Shown in pieces: positions 30,877 to 39,648 of a stretch of DNA of 64,000 bases; position 1 is the first letter of the stretch, and each line of letters begins with the position of its first letter. A model generated the notes under the pieces. That model ran no database searches. It was not told where the DNA came from and was given only the letters and a program-made list of their open reading frames with translations. The stretch comes from Salegentibacter sp. R32 (lineage in GTDB: Bacteria; Bacteroidota; Bacteroidia; Flavobacteriales; Flavobacteriaceae): assembly GCF_008692195.1 (NCBI RefSeq), contig NZ_RXOM01000067.1, forward strand, positions 1 to 64,000. The letters run 5' to 3'. Both the position numbers and the translations under genes were made by a program.

Positions 30877-32768
30877 TTTATGAAGTATGTTTTTTTAGGA
30901 CTTAAATAAATTATATTTTTCTGTTCCAGTAATTGCAAGATTTCAAGAACGATGGCTTCCTTATAATTGGTTTTTGCTATCAGTTCTCTTGAAGTAAGCG
31001 GACTGTTTTTAATTAAATTTAGAATTTGCTTTGCAATTTCTTTTTTATTGATTTTTTCTGAAGTCTTTTTAGTCAGGCAAACGCTGCATTTTCCGCAAGC
31101 TTTTACTTCGGTTTCGCCAAAGTAGGAGAGCAGTTGTACCATTTTACAGACTTCATTGTTTTCAATATAATTAATGACGCTGTTTACTTTGGCAGCTTTG
31201 TTTTTATATTGTTGCTGAATGTAAGGAATTAACGGGTTTATAGTTGCAAAATCTTCCCTAGGTTTCAACATAAATAAAGAAGTATCTTGATTAACAGTTC
31301 GCAAATCTAAAATTTCTTGGTCTTTTAATTGCTGAAGATATACCTGAATTTCTTTTGAATTTAACGCGCTTTTGTATTGTAAATCTTTTTTGTTGATATG
31401 AACAAAATTTTCAAAAATACCGGAATAATTTCTGGTAAGTACTTGCAATAACTGAAAGTACTTTTGATTTTCTTCTGAAAAATAATCGACTTGTTTTGGG
31501 CTTACTTTAAAAGTTACTTCCAAGCGTTGATGATATTCTTTTTTAAAATTGAAAATCCCTGCACGGTCCAACAATTGCAAAACTTGATAGGTTTTCCCGG
31601 GATGCAGTTCATAGGTCTTACAAAATTCAATAAAATTGAAATTGTACAATTTTTCTTCCCCTTCACCAAAAGGAATGGAGAAATAGGAATTTATTTTTTT
31701 GTAAATCCATCGTACATCTTCTACGGTAGGAAGAATTTTTAAAAACTGATTTTTTAAGCGCAAAACATCAGCTTCATGATATAAAAGTAAATCTTTGGCT
31801 TCTTGACCATCTCTTCCCGCGCGACCGGCTTCCTGATAAAAGCTTTCTAAACTTTCGGGTAAATGATAATGAATAATATTCCGCACATTTGCTTTATCGA
31901 TTCCCATCCCAAAAGCTGTGGTGGCAATCATCACCTGTATTTTTTCTGAAAGCCAATTTTGCAACAATTGTTCTTTCGCTTGGTTATTGAGTCCGCCGTG
32001 AAACGCTGCCGCTTGAATTTGGTGAGATTGTAAAAAATTACTCAGTTCTTGTGTGGCACTTCTGTTTCTTACATAAATAATGGTGGAACCTGAATTTTGC
32101 TGAAAAAACTGAAGTAGTTTATAATTTTTGTCTTCAAACTTTTCGGTTAACAGGGAAATGTTTTCCCGGTTAAAACTTTGTTTGATGATTTTTGCTTCCG
32201 GTATTTCTAAAAACTTCTGAATATCTTCTACCACTTTTTGAGTAGCGGTAGCAGTTAAAGCAATGGTTTTAGCTTCCGGTTGTAAATTTTTAAAATCACT
32301 AATTTGTTGGTAAGCCGGTCTAAAATCGTGTCCCCATTCAGAAATACAATGCGCTTCATCTACCACCAAAAAACTTACATTCATTTGCCTAATGCGTTCT
32401 TGTACCAATTCTTGGTTGAGACGTTCGGGCGATAGGTACAAGAATTTATACTTTCCGAAGATACAGTTGTCCAAGGCTTGGTCTAATTCAGCATAAGAAA
32501 TACCGCCTTTTAACATTAATGCGCGAATTCCTTTTTCTTGAAGGTTATTCACTTGGTCTTGCATTAAGGCCAGAAGTGGTGAAATGACGATGCAAATTCC
32601 TTCTTTCATCAGTGCAGGAACTTGAAAGCAAATAGATTTTCCGCCGCCAGTGGGGAGCAAAGCAATCACATCTTGTTCATTGAGAATTTCTTGAATTACT
32701 TCTGCTTGGGCAGCTCTAAATTGAGGAAAACCCCAATATTTTTGTAATATTTCCTGCGCTTGTTTTAT
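30873..32768 (-). CDS. recQ: ATP-dependent DNA helicase RecQ, apparently with an ATA start
   Basis: The RecQ core is complete: motif I LLPTGGGKS, motif II DEAHC, SEWGHDFRPAY, motif VI EAGRAGRDGQ, a Zn domain (CKMVQL...ACGKCSVC) and an RQC-like C-terminus. The first ATG/GTG/TTG in frame is a GTG at 32669, just before motif I, which would lose motif 0. Upstream, the frame continues through KQAQEILQKYWGFPQFRAAQ, the expected N-terminus with the motif 0 FRxxQ, to an ATA codon at 32766-32768 and a stop at 32772-32774. I therefore place the start at ATA, giving 631 residues, the normal length. The stop of the upstream NTPase gene is that same in-frame TAA. Confidence 0.85.
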   Translation of the reverse strand: MKQAQEILQKYWGFPQFRAAQAEVIQEILNEQDVIALLPTGGGKSICFQVPALMKEGICIVISPLLALMQDQVNNLQEKGIRALMLKGGISYAELDQALDNCIFGKYKFLYLSPERLNQELVQERIRQMNVSFLVVDEAHCISEWGHDFRPAYQQISDFKNLQPEAKTIALTATATQKVVEDIQKFLEIPEAKIIKQSFNRENISLLTEKFEDKNYKLLQFFQQNSGSTIIYVRNRSATQELSNFLQSHQIQAAAFHGGLNNQAKEQLLQNWLSEKIQVMIATTAFGMGIDKANVRNIIHYHLPESLESFYQEAGRAGRDGQEAKDLLLYHEADVLRLKNQFLKILPTVEDVRWIYKKINSYFSIPFGEGEEKLYNFNFIEFCKTYELHPGKTYQVLQLLDRAGIFNFKKEYHQRLEVTFKVSPKQVDYFSEENQKYFQLLQVLTRNYSGIFENFVHINKKDLQYKSALNSKEIQVYLQQLKDQEILDLRTVNQDTSLFMLKPREDFATINPLIPYIQQQYKNKAAKVNSVINYIENNEVCKMVQLLSYFGETEVKACGKCSVCLTKKTSEKINKKEIAKQILNLIKNSPLTSRELIAKTNYKEAIVLEILQLLEQKNIIYLSPKKTYFIK

Positions 32769-32771
32769 ATA

Positions 32772-33311
32772 TTATTGTTTTAAGTTTTCAATAATAAAAT
32801 CTGCTCGTTTGACGATGCTTAGTTTGGGGACTTCGATTAAATGGTATCCTAAATCTTCATAGGTGTTCACTAAATGGTTTTCAATTTCTTTTGCCTGCTG
32901 AAGATTTTCGTAACGCTCTGTATCTGATTCATAAATTTCATCCCAAATGGGGAAAATAAAAGCTTGGTCGTATTTGTAATTTTGATTAGCTTCTATAAAT
33001 GAAACCGGATATTTTTCATCCTTAAAATCCATATAAGCAGTTACATCGGGAATACCACGGTCTATAAAAACCGGAGCTTCAATTTCTGCTGCTTGCTGAA
33101 TTTGTTTAATTCTTCCTTCCAATAACTTTTCACTAAACAATAAAGGATGGGTTAAAAATAACTGTTCAATCCCTTCTTTTTGTGCTTGTTGAATAATCTC
33201 TCGGGAAACTTCCGGCAAACAGTGATAACCTCTTTGCGCCAGTTCATTGATAACGCTTGTTTTTCCGGTTCCCGGTCCACCTAAAATAACAATTTTTGTG
33301 TGTTTTTGCAT
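32772..33311 (-). CDS. AAA-type ATP-binding protein (NadR/Ttd14-like)
   Basis: A 179-residue P-loop protein: GGPGTGKTSVINELA at the N-terminus, PEVSREIIQQAQKEG, IDRGIPDVTAYMDF as the Walker B/lid region, and YHLIEVPKLSIVKRADFII at the end. This is the pattern of the AAA_28 group of small nucleoside or phospho-transfer ATPases. The substrate is unknown. It is 3 bases upstream of the presumed recQ start. Confidence 0.75.
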   Translation of the reverse strand: MQKHTKIVILGGPGTGKTSVINELAQRGYHCLPEVSREIIQQAQKEGIEQLFLTHPLLFSEKLLEGRIKQIQQAAEIEAPVFIDRGIPDVTAYMDFKDEKYPVSFIEANQNYKYDQAFIFPIWDEIYESDTERYENLQQAKEIENHLVNTYEDLGYHLIEVPKLSIVKRADFIIENLKQ

Positions 33312-33360
33312 TAAATACGTTTTAATGGTAGGGCAATTTAAAAAAATAGTGTAATAAGCG

Positions 33361-33368
33361 TATCTTTG
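33361..33368 (+). promoter_or_regulatory. -7 promoter box of the DUF493 gene
   Basis: TATCTTTG matches TAnnTTTG, 22 bases before the ATG at 33391. The -33 region is not obvious. Confidence 0.4.
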
Positions 33369-33390
33369 TAGCTGAAAAAGAAAATAATTT

Positions 33391-33684
33391 ATGGCAGAAA
33401 AACAGAATCCTGAAGAGTTTTATAAAAAATTGCGTGAAAAATTAGAAGAAACTTCCATTTGGCCCAGTGAATATTTATATAAGTTTATTGTCCCTTCCTC
33501 TAATCAGAAAATTGCTGAAGTAGAAAATATTTTTGATAATATGGGGGCTGTTATTAATACAAAAACTTCCTCTAAAGGAAATTATACCAGTATTTCTATT
33601 CACGTTAAAATGAAAAATCCTGATTACGTAATAGAGAAGTATAAAGAAGTGGGAGAGAAGGTAGAAGGGGTAATTTCGCTTTAA
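33391..33684 (+). CDS. DUF493 (YbeD-like) protein
   Basis: A 97-residue protein of the DUF493 ferredoxin-like fold family: FYKKLREKLEETSIWPSEYL, YKFIVPSSNQKIAEVENIF and YTSISIHVKMKNPDYVIEKY. It is cytoplasmic and proposed to be regulatory in other bacteria, but without a settled role. It has its own promoter box and lies head-to-head with the NTPase-recQ-fmt operon. Confidence 0.85.
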   Translation: MAEKQNPEEFYKKLREKLEETSIWPSEYLYKFIVPSSNQKIAEVENIFDNMGAVINTKTSSKGNYTSISIHVKMKNPDYVIEKYKEVGEKVEGVISL

Positions 33685-33788
33685 CCTAAATTTAATCAGT
33701 AAAAATTTTAAAAAGCTTCAATAATATTTATTATTTTGCAACCAAAGGTTAATTACTTCCAATTAACTAAGATAAAATAACTTCAATT

Positions 33789-34421
33789 TTGATATACAAT
33801 TTAGAATACAACTCCGAAAGAAGTAAATTAATTATACCGGAATATGGGCGTCACATTCAAAAAATGGTAGAATATGCTGTTTCTATTGAAGATGATAAAG
33901 AACGCAATGAGGTAGCTAATTCTATTATTGCCGTGATGGGTAATTTGAATCCACACCTTAGGGATGTACCCGATTTTCAGCATAAATTGTGGGACCAGCT
34001 TTTTATTATCAGTGATTTTAAATTAGATGTAGAATCGCCTTTTCCAAAACCTTCCAAGGAGAAATTACAAGAATCCCCAGAGCCGTTGGCTTATCCGCAA
34101 AATCATCCTAAATATCGTTTCTATGGAAATAATATTAAGCGAATGATAGATGAAGCGATAAAAATGGAAGATGGTGATTTAAAAGAAGGCTTAATTTTTA
34201 CCATCGCCAATCATATGAAAAAATGTTATCTTAACTGGAATAAAGATACGGTAGAAGATACAGCAATTTTTGACCATTTGTATGAGTTGAGTGACGGTAA
34301 AATCAACCTTAATAAGAAAGACGAAGACCTTACGGAAGCTTCTAATTTAATGCGCGGAAAAAAGCGCCACAACAATAACAATAATAAGTCTAAAAAGAAA
34401 CAACGTCGTAAAAGATACTAA
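33789..34421 (+). CDS. DUF4290 family protein
   Basis: A 210-residue protein starting at TTG (no ATG fits). The body is helical with the conserved LIIPEYGRHIQKMVEYAVSI and YRFYGNNIKRMIDEAIKMED. A very basic, Asn/Lys/Arg-rich tail (RGKKRHNNNNNKSKKKQRRK) suggests RNA or ribosome contact. It is a Bacteroidota-specific family found just upstream of murA, as here (28 bases). Confidence 0.8.
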   Translation: MIYNLEYNSERSKLIIPEYGRHIQKMVEYAVSIEDDKERNEVANSIIAVMGNLNPHLRDVPDFQHKLWDQLFIISDFKLDVESPFPKPSKEKLQESPEPLAYPQNHPKYRFYGNNIKRMIDEAIKMEDGDLKEGLIFTIANHMKKCYLNWNKDTVEDTAIFDHLYELSDGKINLNKKDEDLTEASNLMRGKKRHNNNNNKSKKKQRRKRY

Positions 34422-34449
34422 GTAACCTTTTTTAGAACCCACACTATTT

Positions 34450-35760
34450 ATGGCAACATTTAAAATTGAAGGAGGGCAACCTTTACAAGGAGAAATCCAA
34501 CCACAAGGTGCAAAAAATGAAGCTCTTCAAATCCTTTGTGCAGTTTTGTTAACCGATGAAACGGTAAAGATTAATAACATTCCAGATATCAGGGACGTCA
34601 ATAAATTGATTGATATCTTAAGCAATTTGGGAGTTAAAATTCAAAAACTAGGAAAAGGAAGTTATAGTTTTAAAAGTGATGAGCTTAATCTGGGATACTT
34701 GGAAGGTGAACAGTTTAAGGAAGAAGGAAGTGGTTTAAGAGGTTCCATTATGATTGTTGGTCCGCTTTTGGGTCGATTTGGAAAAGGTTATATTCCGAGA
34801 CCAGGCGGTGATAAAATTGGACGTAGAAGATTAGATACCCATTTTGAAGGTTTTATAAAACTAGGGGCGAAATTTAGATACAATAAAGAAGAGCGTTTTT
34901 ATGGAGTGGAAGCGCCCAATGGTCTAAAAGGAACTTACATGCTTTTAGAAGAAGCATCGGTTACCGGAACGGCTAATATTGTAATGGCTGCTGCACTTGC
35001 TGAAGGAGAAACAACTATTTACAACGCGGCTTGTGAGCCTTATTTACAACAATTGTGTAAGATGTTGGTTGCTATGGGAGCTAACATCCAAGGTATTGGT
35101 TCTAACCTTTTAAAAATTACCGGAGTTAAAAAACTAGGAGGTTGTACACATACTATTTTACCCGATATGATTGAAATTGGTTCGTGGGTTGGTCTGGCAG
35201 CGATGACCAAAAGCGAACTAACTATTAAAAATGTAAGCTGGGATAATTTAGGATTAATACCCACTACTTTTAGAAAGTTAGGAATCACCCTCGAAAAGAA
35301 GGGAGACGATATTTATATTCCTGCCCATAAGGACGGTTATGAGGTGCAAAGTTTTATTGATGGTTCTATTATGAACATTAGTGATGCGCCTTGGCCTGGA
35401 TTTACACCAGATTTATTGAGCATTATGTTGGTAGTGGCAACACAAGCTAAAGGAAGTGTACTTATTCATCAAAAAATGTTTGAAAGCAGGTTATTCTTTG
35501 TCGATAAGCTTATAGATATGGGAGCAAAGATTATACTTTGTGATCCTCACCGTGCAACGGTAATTGGTCATAATTTTGAATCGCAATTGAAAGCAACTAC
35601 AATGACGAGTCCTGATATTCGTGCCGGGATTTCTCTATTAATTGCAGCACTTTCTGCAAAAGGAACTTCTACTATTCACAACATTGAACAGATAGACCGA
35701 GGTTATGAAAATATAGATGGAAGATTAAGAGCCATTGGTGCGAAGATTACAAGACTTTAA
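34450..35760 (+). CDS. murA: UDP-N-acetylglucosamine 1-carboxyvinyltransferase, Asp-type
   Basis: A 436-residue enzyme making the first committed step of peptidoglycan synthesis (enolpyruvyl transfer from PEP to UDP-GlcNAc). Visible features are GAKNEALQILCAVLL with the substrate Lys/Asn, GSGLRGSIMIVGPLLGRFG and DMIEIGSWVGLAAMT. In the active-site loop the usual Cys (PGGCTIG in E. coli) is replaced by Asp121 (PGGDKIG). Asp at this position is known in Mycobacterium, Chlamydia and Borrelia enzymes and gives intrinsic fosfomycin resistance. Confidence 0.95.
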   Translation: MATFKIEGGQPLQGEIQPQGAKNEALQILCAVLLTDETVKINNIPDIRDVNKLIDILSNLGVKIQKLGKGSYSFKSDELNLGYLEGEQFKEEGSGLRGSIMIVGPLLGRFGKGYIPRPGGDKIGRRRLDTHFEGFIKLGAKFRYNKEERFYGVEAPNGLKGTYMLLEEASVTGTANIVMAAALAEGETTIYNAACEPYLQQLCKMLVAMGANIQGIGSNLLKITGVKKLGGCTHTILPDMIEIGSWVGLAAMTKSELTIKNVSWDNLGLIPTTFRKLGITLEKKGDDIYIPAHKDGYEVQSFIDGSIMNISDAPWPGFTPDLLSIMLVVATQAKGSVLIHQKMFESRLFFVDKLIDMGAKIILCDPHRATVIGHNFESQLKATTMTSPDIRAGISLLIAALSAKGTSTIHNIEQIDRGYENIDGRLRAIGAKITRL

Positions 35761-35785
35761 ACAAAGGTATAATATTCAAAATAGG

Positions 35786-35820
35786 AAAAATCCTCTCAAT
35801 TTGATTTGAGAGGATTTTTT
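35786..35820. terminator. bidirectional terminator between murA and the 35821 gene
   Basis: Stem AAATCCTCTCAA / TTGAGAGGATTT with A-run and T-run on either side. It serves the two converging genes. Confidence 0.9.
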
Positions 35821-37296
35821 CTATTCTTGAGTTTTAGCTTCTTCTGCTAGCTTTCTTTCTTTGTTTTCTTGGTATCCAAATAAGTTCTGCTCTTTTATCA
35901 TTTTGGCTGTACTCTCTGGGAGCATATCTTCCCATCCATTTTTACCATCAGAAATAATTTGTAAAACTTCCCGGGAGAAAATGTCCATAATCGTAGGATC
36001 ATAATCTTTGATATCAACCACTTTACCGTTGTATTTAAAGAATTTGTACAATTCTTTCATACGAGGATGAACTTTCAGATTATCACTATCGGTAATTTCA
36101 CCCGTATGTTTGTCTTTTAATGGATATAGATAAACTTTTAAATCTTTAAAAAACAGTTTACCAAAAGCTTCCAAAATTCCGCCGCTTAAGTGACGATAAT
36201 ATTTTTCATCAAAAATATCGACTAAATTGTTGACACCCATCGCTAATCCCATTCGTTGTTTGGTATAGCGTGAGAAATATTCAACCACTTTATAATATTC
36301 CTGAAAGTTAGAAATCATTACCGTTTGGCCAAGTGCACAAAGTAATTTGGCGCGGGCCATAAAATCTTTTTCATCTATTTCCCCTTCCGAACGCAGGTTA
36401 GATAAGGTGATTTCAAAAATACTTACTGTATTTTCTTCTTTTACCCGGTTTTCTTTTAAAAATAAATCCAGCGCATTTTTGTAAATGTCCATATTTACTT
36501 TAGTTACCGGCCTAAAACTACCTCTTAACGCAAGTACGTTTTTCTTGTAAAGGATTCTCGCTGGTAATACGTTATTTCCATCGGGTGCAAACATTACCGC
36601 TTCGGTCATTCCGTTCTTCACCAGTTGTAAACTCATTAAGCGGTTATCTACATTTTCAAACCTTGGGCCTGAAAAGTTAATGGTATCTATTTCTAACTGG
36701 TCTTTATCGATATGGTCATATAAATAACGCAGAAGTTTTTTAGGATTATCATACTTGTAGTAAGCTCCGTAGATGAGGTTTACACCAAGTATTCCTAAAG
36801 TATTTTGCTGTAAACGAGCATCATTTTCGTGAAAACGTAGGTGAAGGATAATTTCATTGTAATCTTCGTCAGGTTTTACTTGATAACGAATTCCTACCCA
36901 ACCGTGACCTTTATATTTCTTGGCAAAATCTATGGTAGCCACTGTATTAGCATAGCTGAAGAAGAGTTTTTTTGGATGTTTCTCACGGTCCATGCGTTCT
37001 TCCATAAGTCGCATTTCGTGGGAAAGCATTTTCTTCAACCTCGCTTCAGTAACATATCTTTTATCATCTTCAATTCCGTAAATGGCATCGCTAAAATCTT
37101 TATCGTAAGCACTCATCGTTTTCGCGATAGTACCTGAAGCAGCTCCGGCCCTAAAGAAATTTCGTACCGTTTCTTGACCAGCACCAATTTCGGCAAAAGT
37201 ACCGTAAATATTTTCGTTCAAATTTATGCGAAGTGCTTTACTTTTTATTGAAGGAACATTTTCAAATTCCTTATCGCCCATTATTGTAATTGGCAT
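35821..37296 (-). CDS. conserved flavobacterial protein of unknown function (491 aa)
   Basis: A long soluble protein without signal peptide. The N-terminus has the distinctive LRINLNENIYGTFAEIGAGQETVRNFF and GTIAKTMSAYDKDFSDAIYG. The middle shows NTLGILGVNLIYGAYY and VMFAPDGNNVLPARILYKKN. The C-terminus is charged. I recognise the sequence as a widely conserved Bacteroidota protein often given unhelpful names such as TonB-dependent receptor, for which there is no barrel or signal here. Gly-rich loops could bind a nucleotide or phosphate. Function unknown. Confidence 0.75.
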   Translation of the reverse strand: MPITIMGDKEFENVPSIKSKALRINLNENIYGTFAEIGAGQETVRNFFRAGAASGTIAKTMSAYDKDFSDAIYGIEDDKRYVTEARLKKMLSHEMRLMEERMDREKHPKKLFFSYANTVATIDFAKKYKGHGWVGIRYQVKPDEDYNEIILHLRFHENDARLQQNTLGILGVNLIYGAYYKYDNPKKLLRYLYDHIDKDQLEIDTINFSGPRFENVDNRLMSLQLVKNGMTEAVMFAPDGNNVLPARILYKKNVLALRGSFRPVTKVNMDIYKNALDLFLKENRVKEENTVSIFEITLSNLRSEGEIDEKDFMARAKLLCALGQTVMISNFQEYYKVVEYFSRYTKQRMGLAMGVNNLVDIFDEKYYRHLSGGILEAFGKLFFKDLKVYLYPLKDKHTGEITDSDNLKVHPRMKELYKFFKYNGKVVDIKDYDPTIMDIFSREVLQIISDGKNGWEDMLPESTAKMIKEQNLFGYQENKERKLAEEAKTQE

Positions 37297-37373
37297 AGCA
37301 ATTTAAAGATTTAATTGTGTTTGTTACGTACTTTCAAAGGTAGTGATTTGACCGTTAAACAAAAAAATATAAT

Positions 37374-37381
37374 TACTTTTG
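37374..37381 (+). promoter_or_regulatory. -7 promoter box of the MBL-fold gene
   Basis: TACTTTTG (TAnnTTTG) lies 10 bases before the TTG start at 37392, so the transcript would be almost leaderless. Confidence 0.35.
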
Positions 37382-37391
37382 TGATAAATTT

Positions 37392-38159
37392 TTGCTTTTG
37401 GAAATAACATTTTTAGGAACAGGCACTTCACAAGGTATTCCAATTATAGGAAGCGACCATCCGGTTTGCTTAAGTAACAATCCTAGAGATAAGCGTTTGC
37501 GCGTTTCAATTTTAATAGAATGGGAAGATTATACTTACGTAGTAGATTGCGGCCCCGATTTTAGGCAACAAATGTTGGCCAACCAAGTTGAAAAAATCGA
37601 TGGGATTTTGCTCACTCACGAACACAACGATCATATTATTGGTTTAGATGATGTACGTCCGTTTTATTTTAAACAAGGAGATATTTCGGTTTATGCGCAT
37701 CCACGGGTTATTGAAGCTTTAAAAAAACGTTTCGATTACGTTTTTGAAACCGTCAATAAATATCCTGGAACGCCTACATTGGATATTGTTGAATTAAATG
37801 ATAATCCTTTTCAAATAGGAAACTTAGAAGTGGTTCCGGTAAATGTGTGGCATCATAAACTTCAAGTGTATGCGTTTAGATTTGGAGATTTTGCTTATGT
37901 GACTGATGCTAAAACCATAGATGAAGAAGAACTGGAGAAGTTGAAAGGAGTAAAAGTATTAACTGTAAATGCGTTAAGAAAAGAACCGCATTTATCTCAT
38001 TTTAATTTAGAAGAGGCCTTAGATTTTATTAGAAAAATAAATCCTGAACGAGCCTATTTAACGCATATAAGTCATTTAATGGGATTTCACGAAGAAGTAG
38101 AGAAGGAGCTGCCGGAAAACGTATTTTTAGCCTACGATAATTTAAAAATTACAATTTAG
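37392..38159 (+). CDS. MBL-fold metallo-hydrolase (PhnP/RNase Z-like)
   Basis: A 255-residue protein starting at TTG 37392 or TTG 37398. The Zn motif LLTHEHNDHIIGLDDVRPF is complete, with further ligands in VNVWHHKL, YVTDAKTI and AYLTHISHLMGFH. The N-terminal FLGTGTSQGIP and CLSNNPRDKRLRVS are typical of the PhnP-type phosphodiesterase branch. Probable substrates are cyclic phosphates or short oligonucleotides. The next gene starts one base after its stop. Confidence 0.9.
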   Translation: MLLEITFLGTGTSQGIPIIGSDHPVCLSNNPRDKRLRVSILIEWEDYTYVVDCGPDFRQQMLANQVEKIDGILLTHEHNDHIIGLDDVRPFYFKQGDISVYAHPRVIEALKKRFDYVFETVNKYPGTPTLDIVELNDNPFQIGNLEVVPVNVWHHKLQVYAFRFGDFAYVTDAKTIDEEELEKLKGVKVLTVNALRKEPHLSHFNLEEALDFIRKINPERAYLTHISHLMGFHEEVEKELPENVFLAYDNLKITI

Positions 38160-38666
38160 ATGAAGAGTAGAATTTTTTTGTACCTATTTTTATTTGCGGT
38201 ACTTTATATCATATTTCAATATGCCAATGCCAAGAAAACATTTGAGATGCAAGAAGCTGAAATCAGCTCTTTAAAAGAAAAAGTGGAAGAATTAGAACAA
38301 GTTAACGATTCCCTTCAAAATGCAAGTAGTAAGGCTTCTTTGGAAGATGGTTATTCGCTAGAAAGTGATGATAAAGCCAAAATGTATGTTGAAGAATTAG
38401 GCTATAATGTAGATGAATTTAAAGCCAAACTGGAAAGTGAGATTTTCTCTAAAAACAAAGCGGCAGATAATAATGAGTTAGTTCCTTTTGCAGGTATGAA
38501 TGGCGGCTTTATGCGGATTAACGATTTAAGAATTATCAACCATCGTTGGGTAATTATTGAATTTACCGATGGAACCTATTGGGGCCAAGCGTTAGTGAAT
38601 TATTTTATAGAAGAAGATGGTTCTCTTTCTTATGAAGTGGGCGATGGCTTTTTATATCCCAATTAA
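38160..38666 (+). CDS. membrane-anchored coiled-coil protein, function unknown
   Basis: A 168-residue protein: an N-terminal helix (FLYLFLFAVLYIIFQYA), a coiled coil (MQEAEISSLKEKVEELEQVN) and a globular C-terminal part (AGMNGGFMRINDLRIINHRW, FTDGTYWGQALVNYF). It is translated directly after the MBL gene. No family known to me; the C-terminal domain would be periplasmic by the positive-inside rule. Confidence 0.7.
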   Translation: MKSRIFLYLFLFAVLYIIFQYANAKKTFEMQEAEISSLKEKVEELEQVNDSLQNASSKASLEDGYSLESDDKAKMYVEELGYNVDEFKAKLESEIFSKNKAADNNELVPFAGMNGGFMRINDLRIINHRWVIIEFTDGTYWGQALVNYFIEEDGSLSYEVGDGFLYPN

Positions 38667-39316
38667 TTTTCTGCTAGCCAGTTTTTAAATTCCATAAAAT
38701 TCTGTGGATTTACGCCGTGACCTACAGGAAATTCTGAATATTTGTAGTTAATTCCCAAATTTTCCAAGAAAGGTTTATTTTTTCGGGCCCAATCTACCGG
38801 TATAACTTGATCTACACTTCCGTGAGAACCGTAAATTTTTAATTTCGAAAAATCATTGTTTTCATAACCTTCCTTGAAAATGGAAGGATGAATATAACCG
38901 CTTAACGCCACAACTTTATTGATTTTTTCAGGATAGGAAAGGGCAACTGCATAACTTAAAATTGCCCCTTGGCTAAACCCCAATAGAATGACTTGTTCAG
39001 GGGCCGCGTGATAATTTTCAATTACTTCATCTATAAATTTTACAATCAACTCACGCGATTCAACAGCTTGCTCATCATTGGTGAATTTATTTTGGGAAGC
39101 ATCAAAATTAATTTCATACCAAGCATTTCCGTAAGGTTGCATAGGTAGCGGAGCTTTTGCTGAAACAACAAGGTATTCTTCCGGTAATTCCCTAGCAAAA
39201 GAAAACAAGTCGTTTTCATTGCTTCCGTAGCCGTGAAGCATAATAATTACCGGAGCTTTTTCAGTTAAGTTAGAAGGTTTAATTACGTGTTCTAAAGAAA
39301 GATTTTTAGTCGTCAT
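38663..39316 (-). CDS. alpha/beta hydrolase (carboxylesterase/phospholipase type)
   Basis: A 217-residue protein with oxyanion/GxSxG features: MLHGYGSNENDLFSF, the nucleophile Ser in LLGFSQGAILS, Asp in HGSVDQVIPVDWA and His in EFPVGHGVNPQNF. It belongs to the YpfH/EstA-like dienelactone-hydrolase-related esterases. It ends on the preceding gene with a 4-base stop overlap and shares one base with the DUF4870 gene upstream. Confidence 0.9.
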   Translation of the reverse strand: MTTKNLSLEHVIKPSNLTEKAPVIIMLHGYGSNENDLFSFARELPEEYLVVSAKAPLPMQPYGNAWYEINFDASQNKFTNDEQAVESRELIVKFIDEVIENYHAAPEQVILLGFSQGAILSYAVALSYPEKINKVVALSGYIHPSIFKEGYENNDFSKLKIYGSHGSVDQVIPVDWARKNKPFLENLGINYKYSEFPVGHGVNPQNFMEFKNWLAEN

Positions 39317-39648
39317 TAAGCTAAGTTTTTAAACCATTTTTGAAAATATTCTCCTACTAAAGGAACAATTGTTTTTCTGCCTTGAAGCGCTCCCAAGAAA
39401 CCATAAATCCAAAGAGTAAAGACAAATACCCAAAAAGCGATGGAAATTAACCAACTGTCGAAACCACTGATTAAAGCCACTAACAAAAAATATAACACAT
39501 GAACGCCTAAAGCTTGTCTAATATGAAAACTTGCAAATTTATTTTTAGGCTCACTATTCATAAAAATAGCGATTACTGCTCCAATAATGGTCAGGTAAGC
39601 GACAATTGCAGTCGATTTTCCTTCTTTTATTTGTTCTGAAGTTAGCAT
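39316..39648 (-). CDS. DUF4870-type small membrane protein
   Basis: A 110-residue protein with three to four hydrophobic helices and the FHIRQALGVHVLYFLLVA signature typical of the DUF4870/Tic20-like family. It is translationally coupled to the esterase (1-base overlap) and the dihydroorotase-like gene (1-base overlap). Function unknown. Confidence 0.8.
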   Translation of the reverse strand: MLTSEQIKEGKSTAIVAYLTIIGAVIAIFMNSEPKNKFASFHIRQALGVHVLYFLLVALISGFDSWLISIAFWVFVFTLWIYGFLGALQGRKTIVPLVGEYFQKWFKNLA

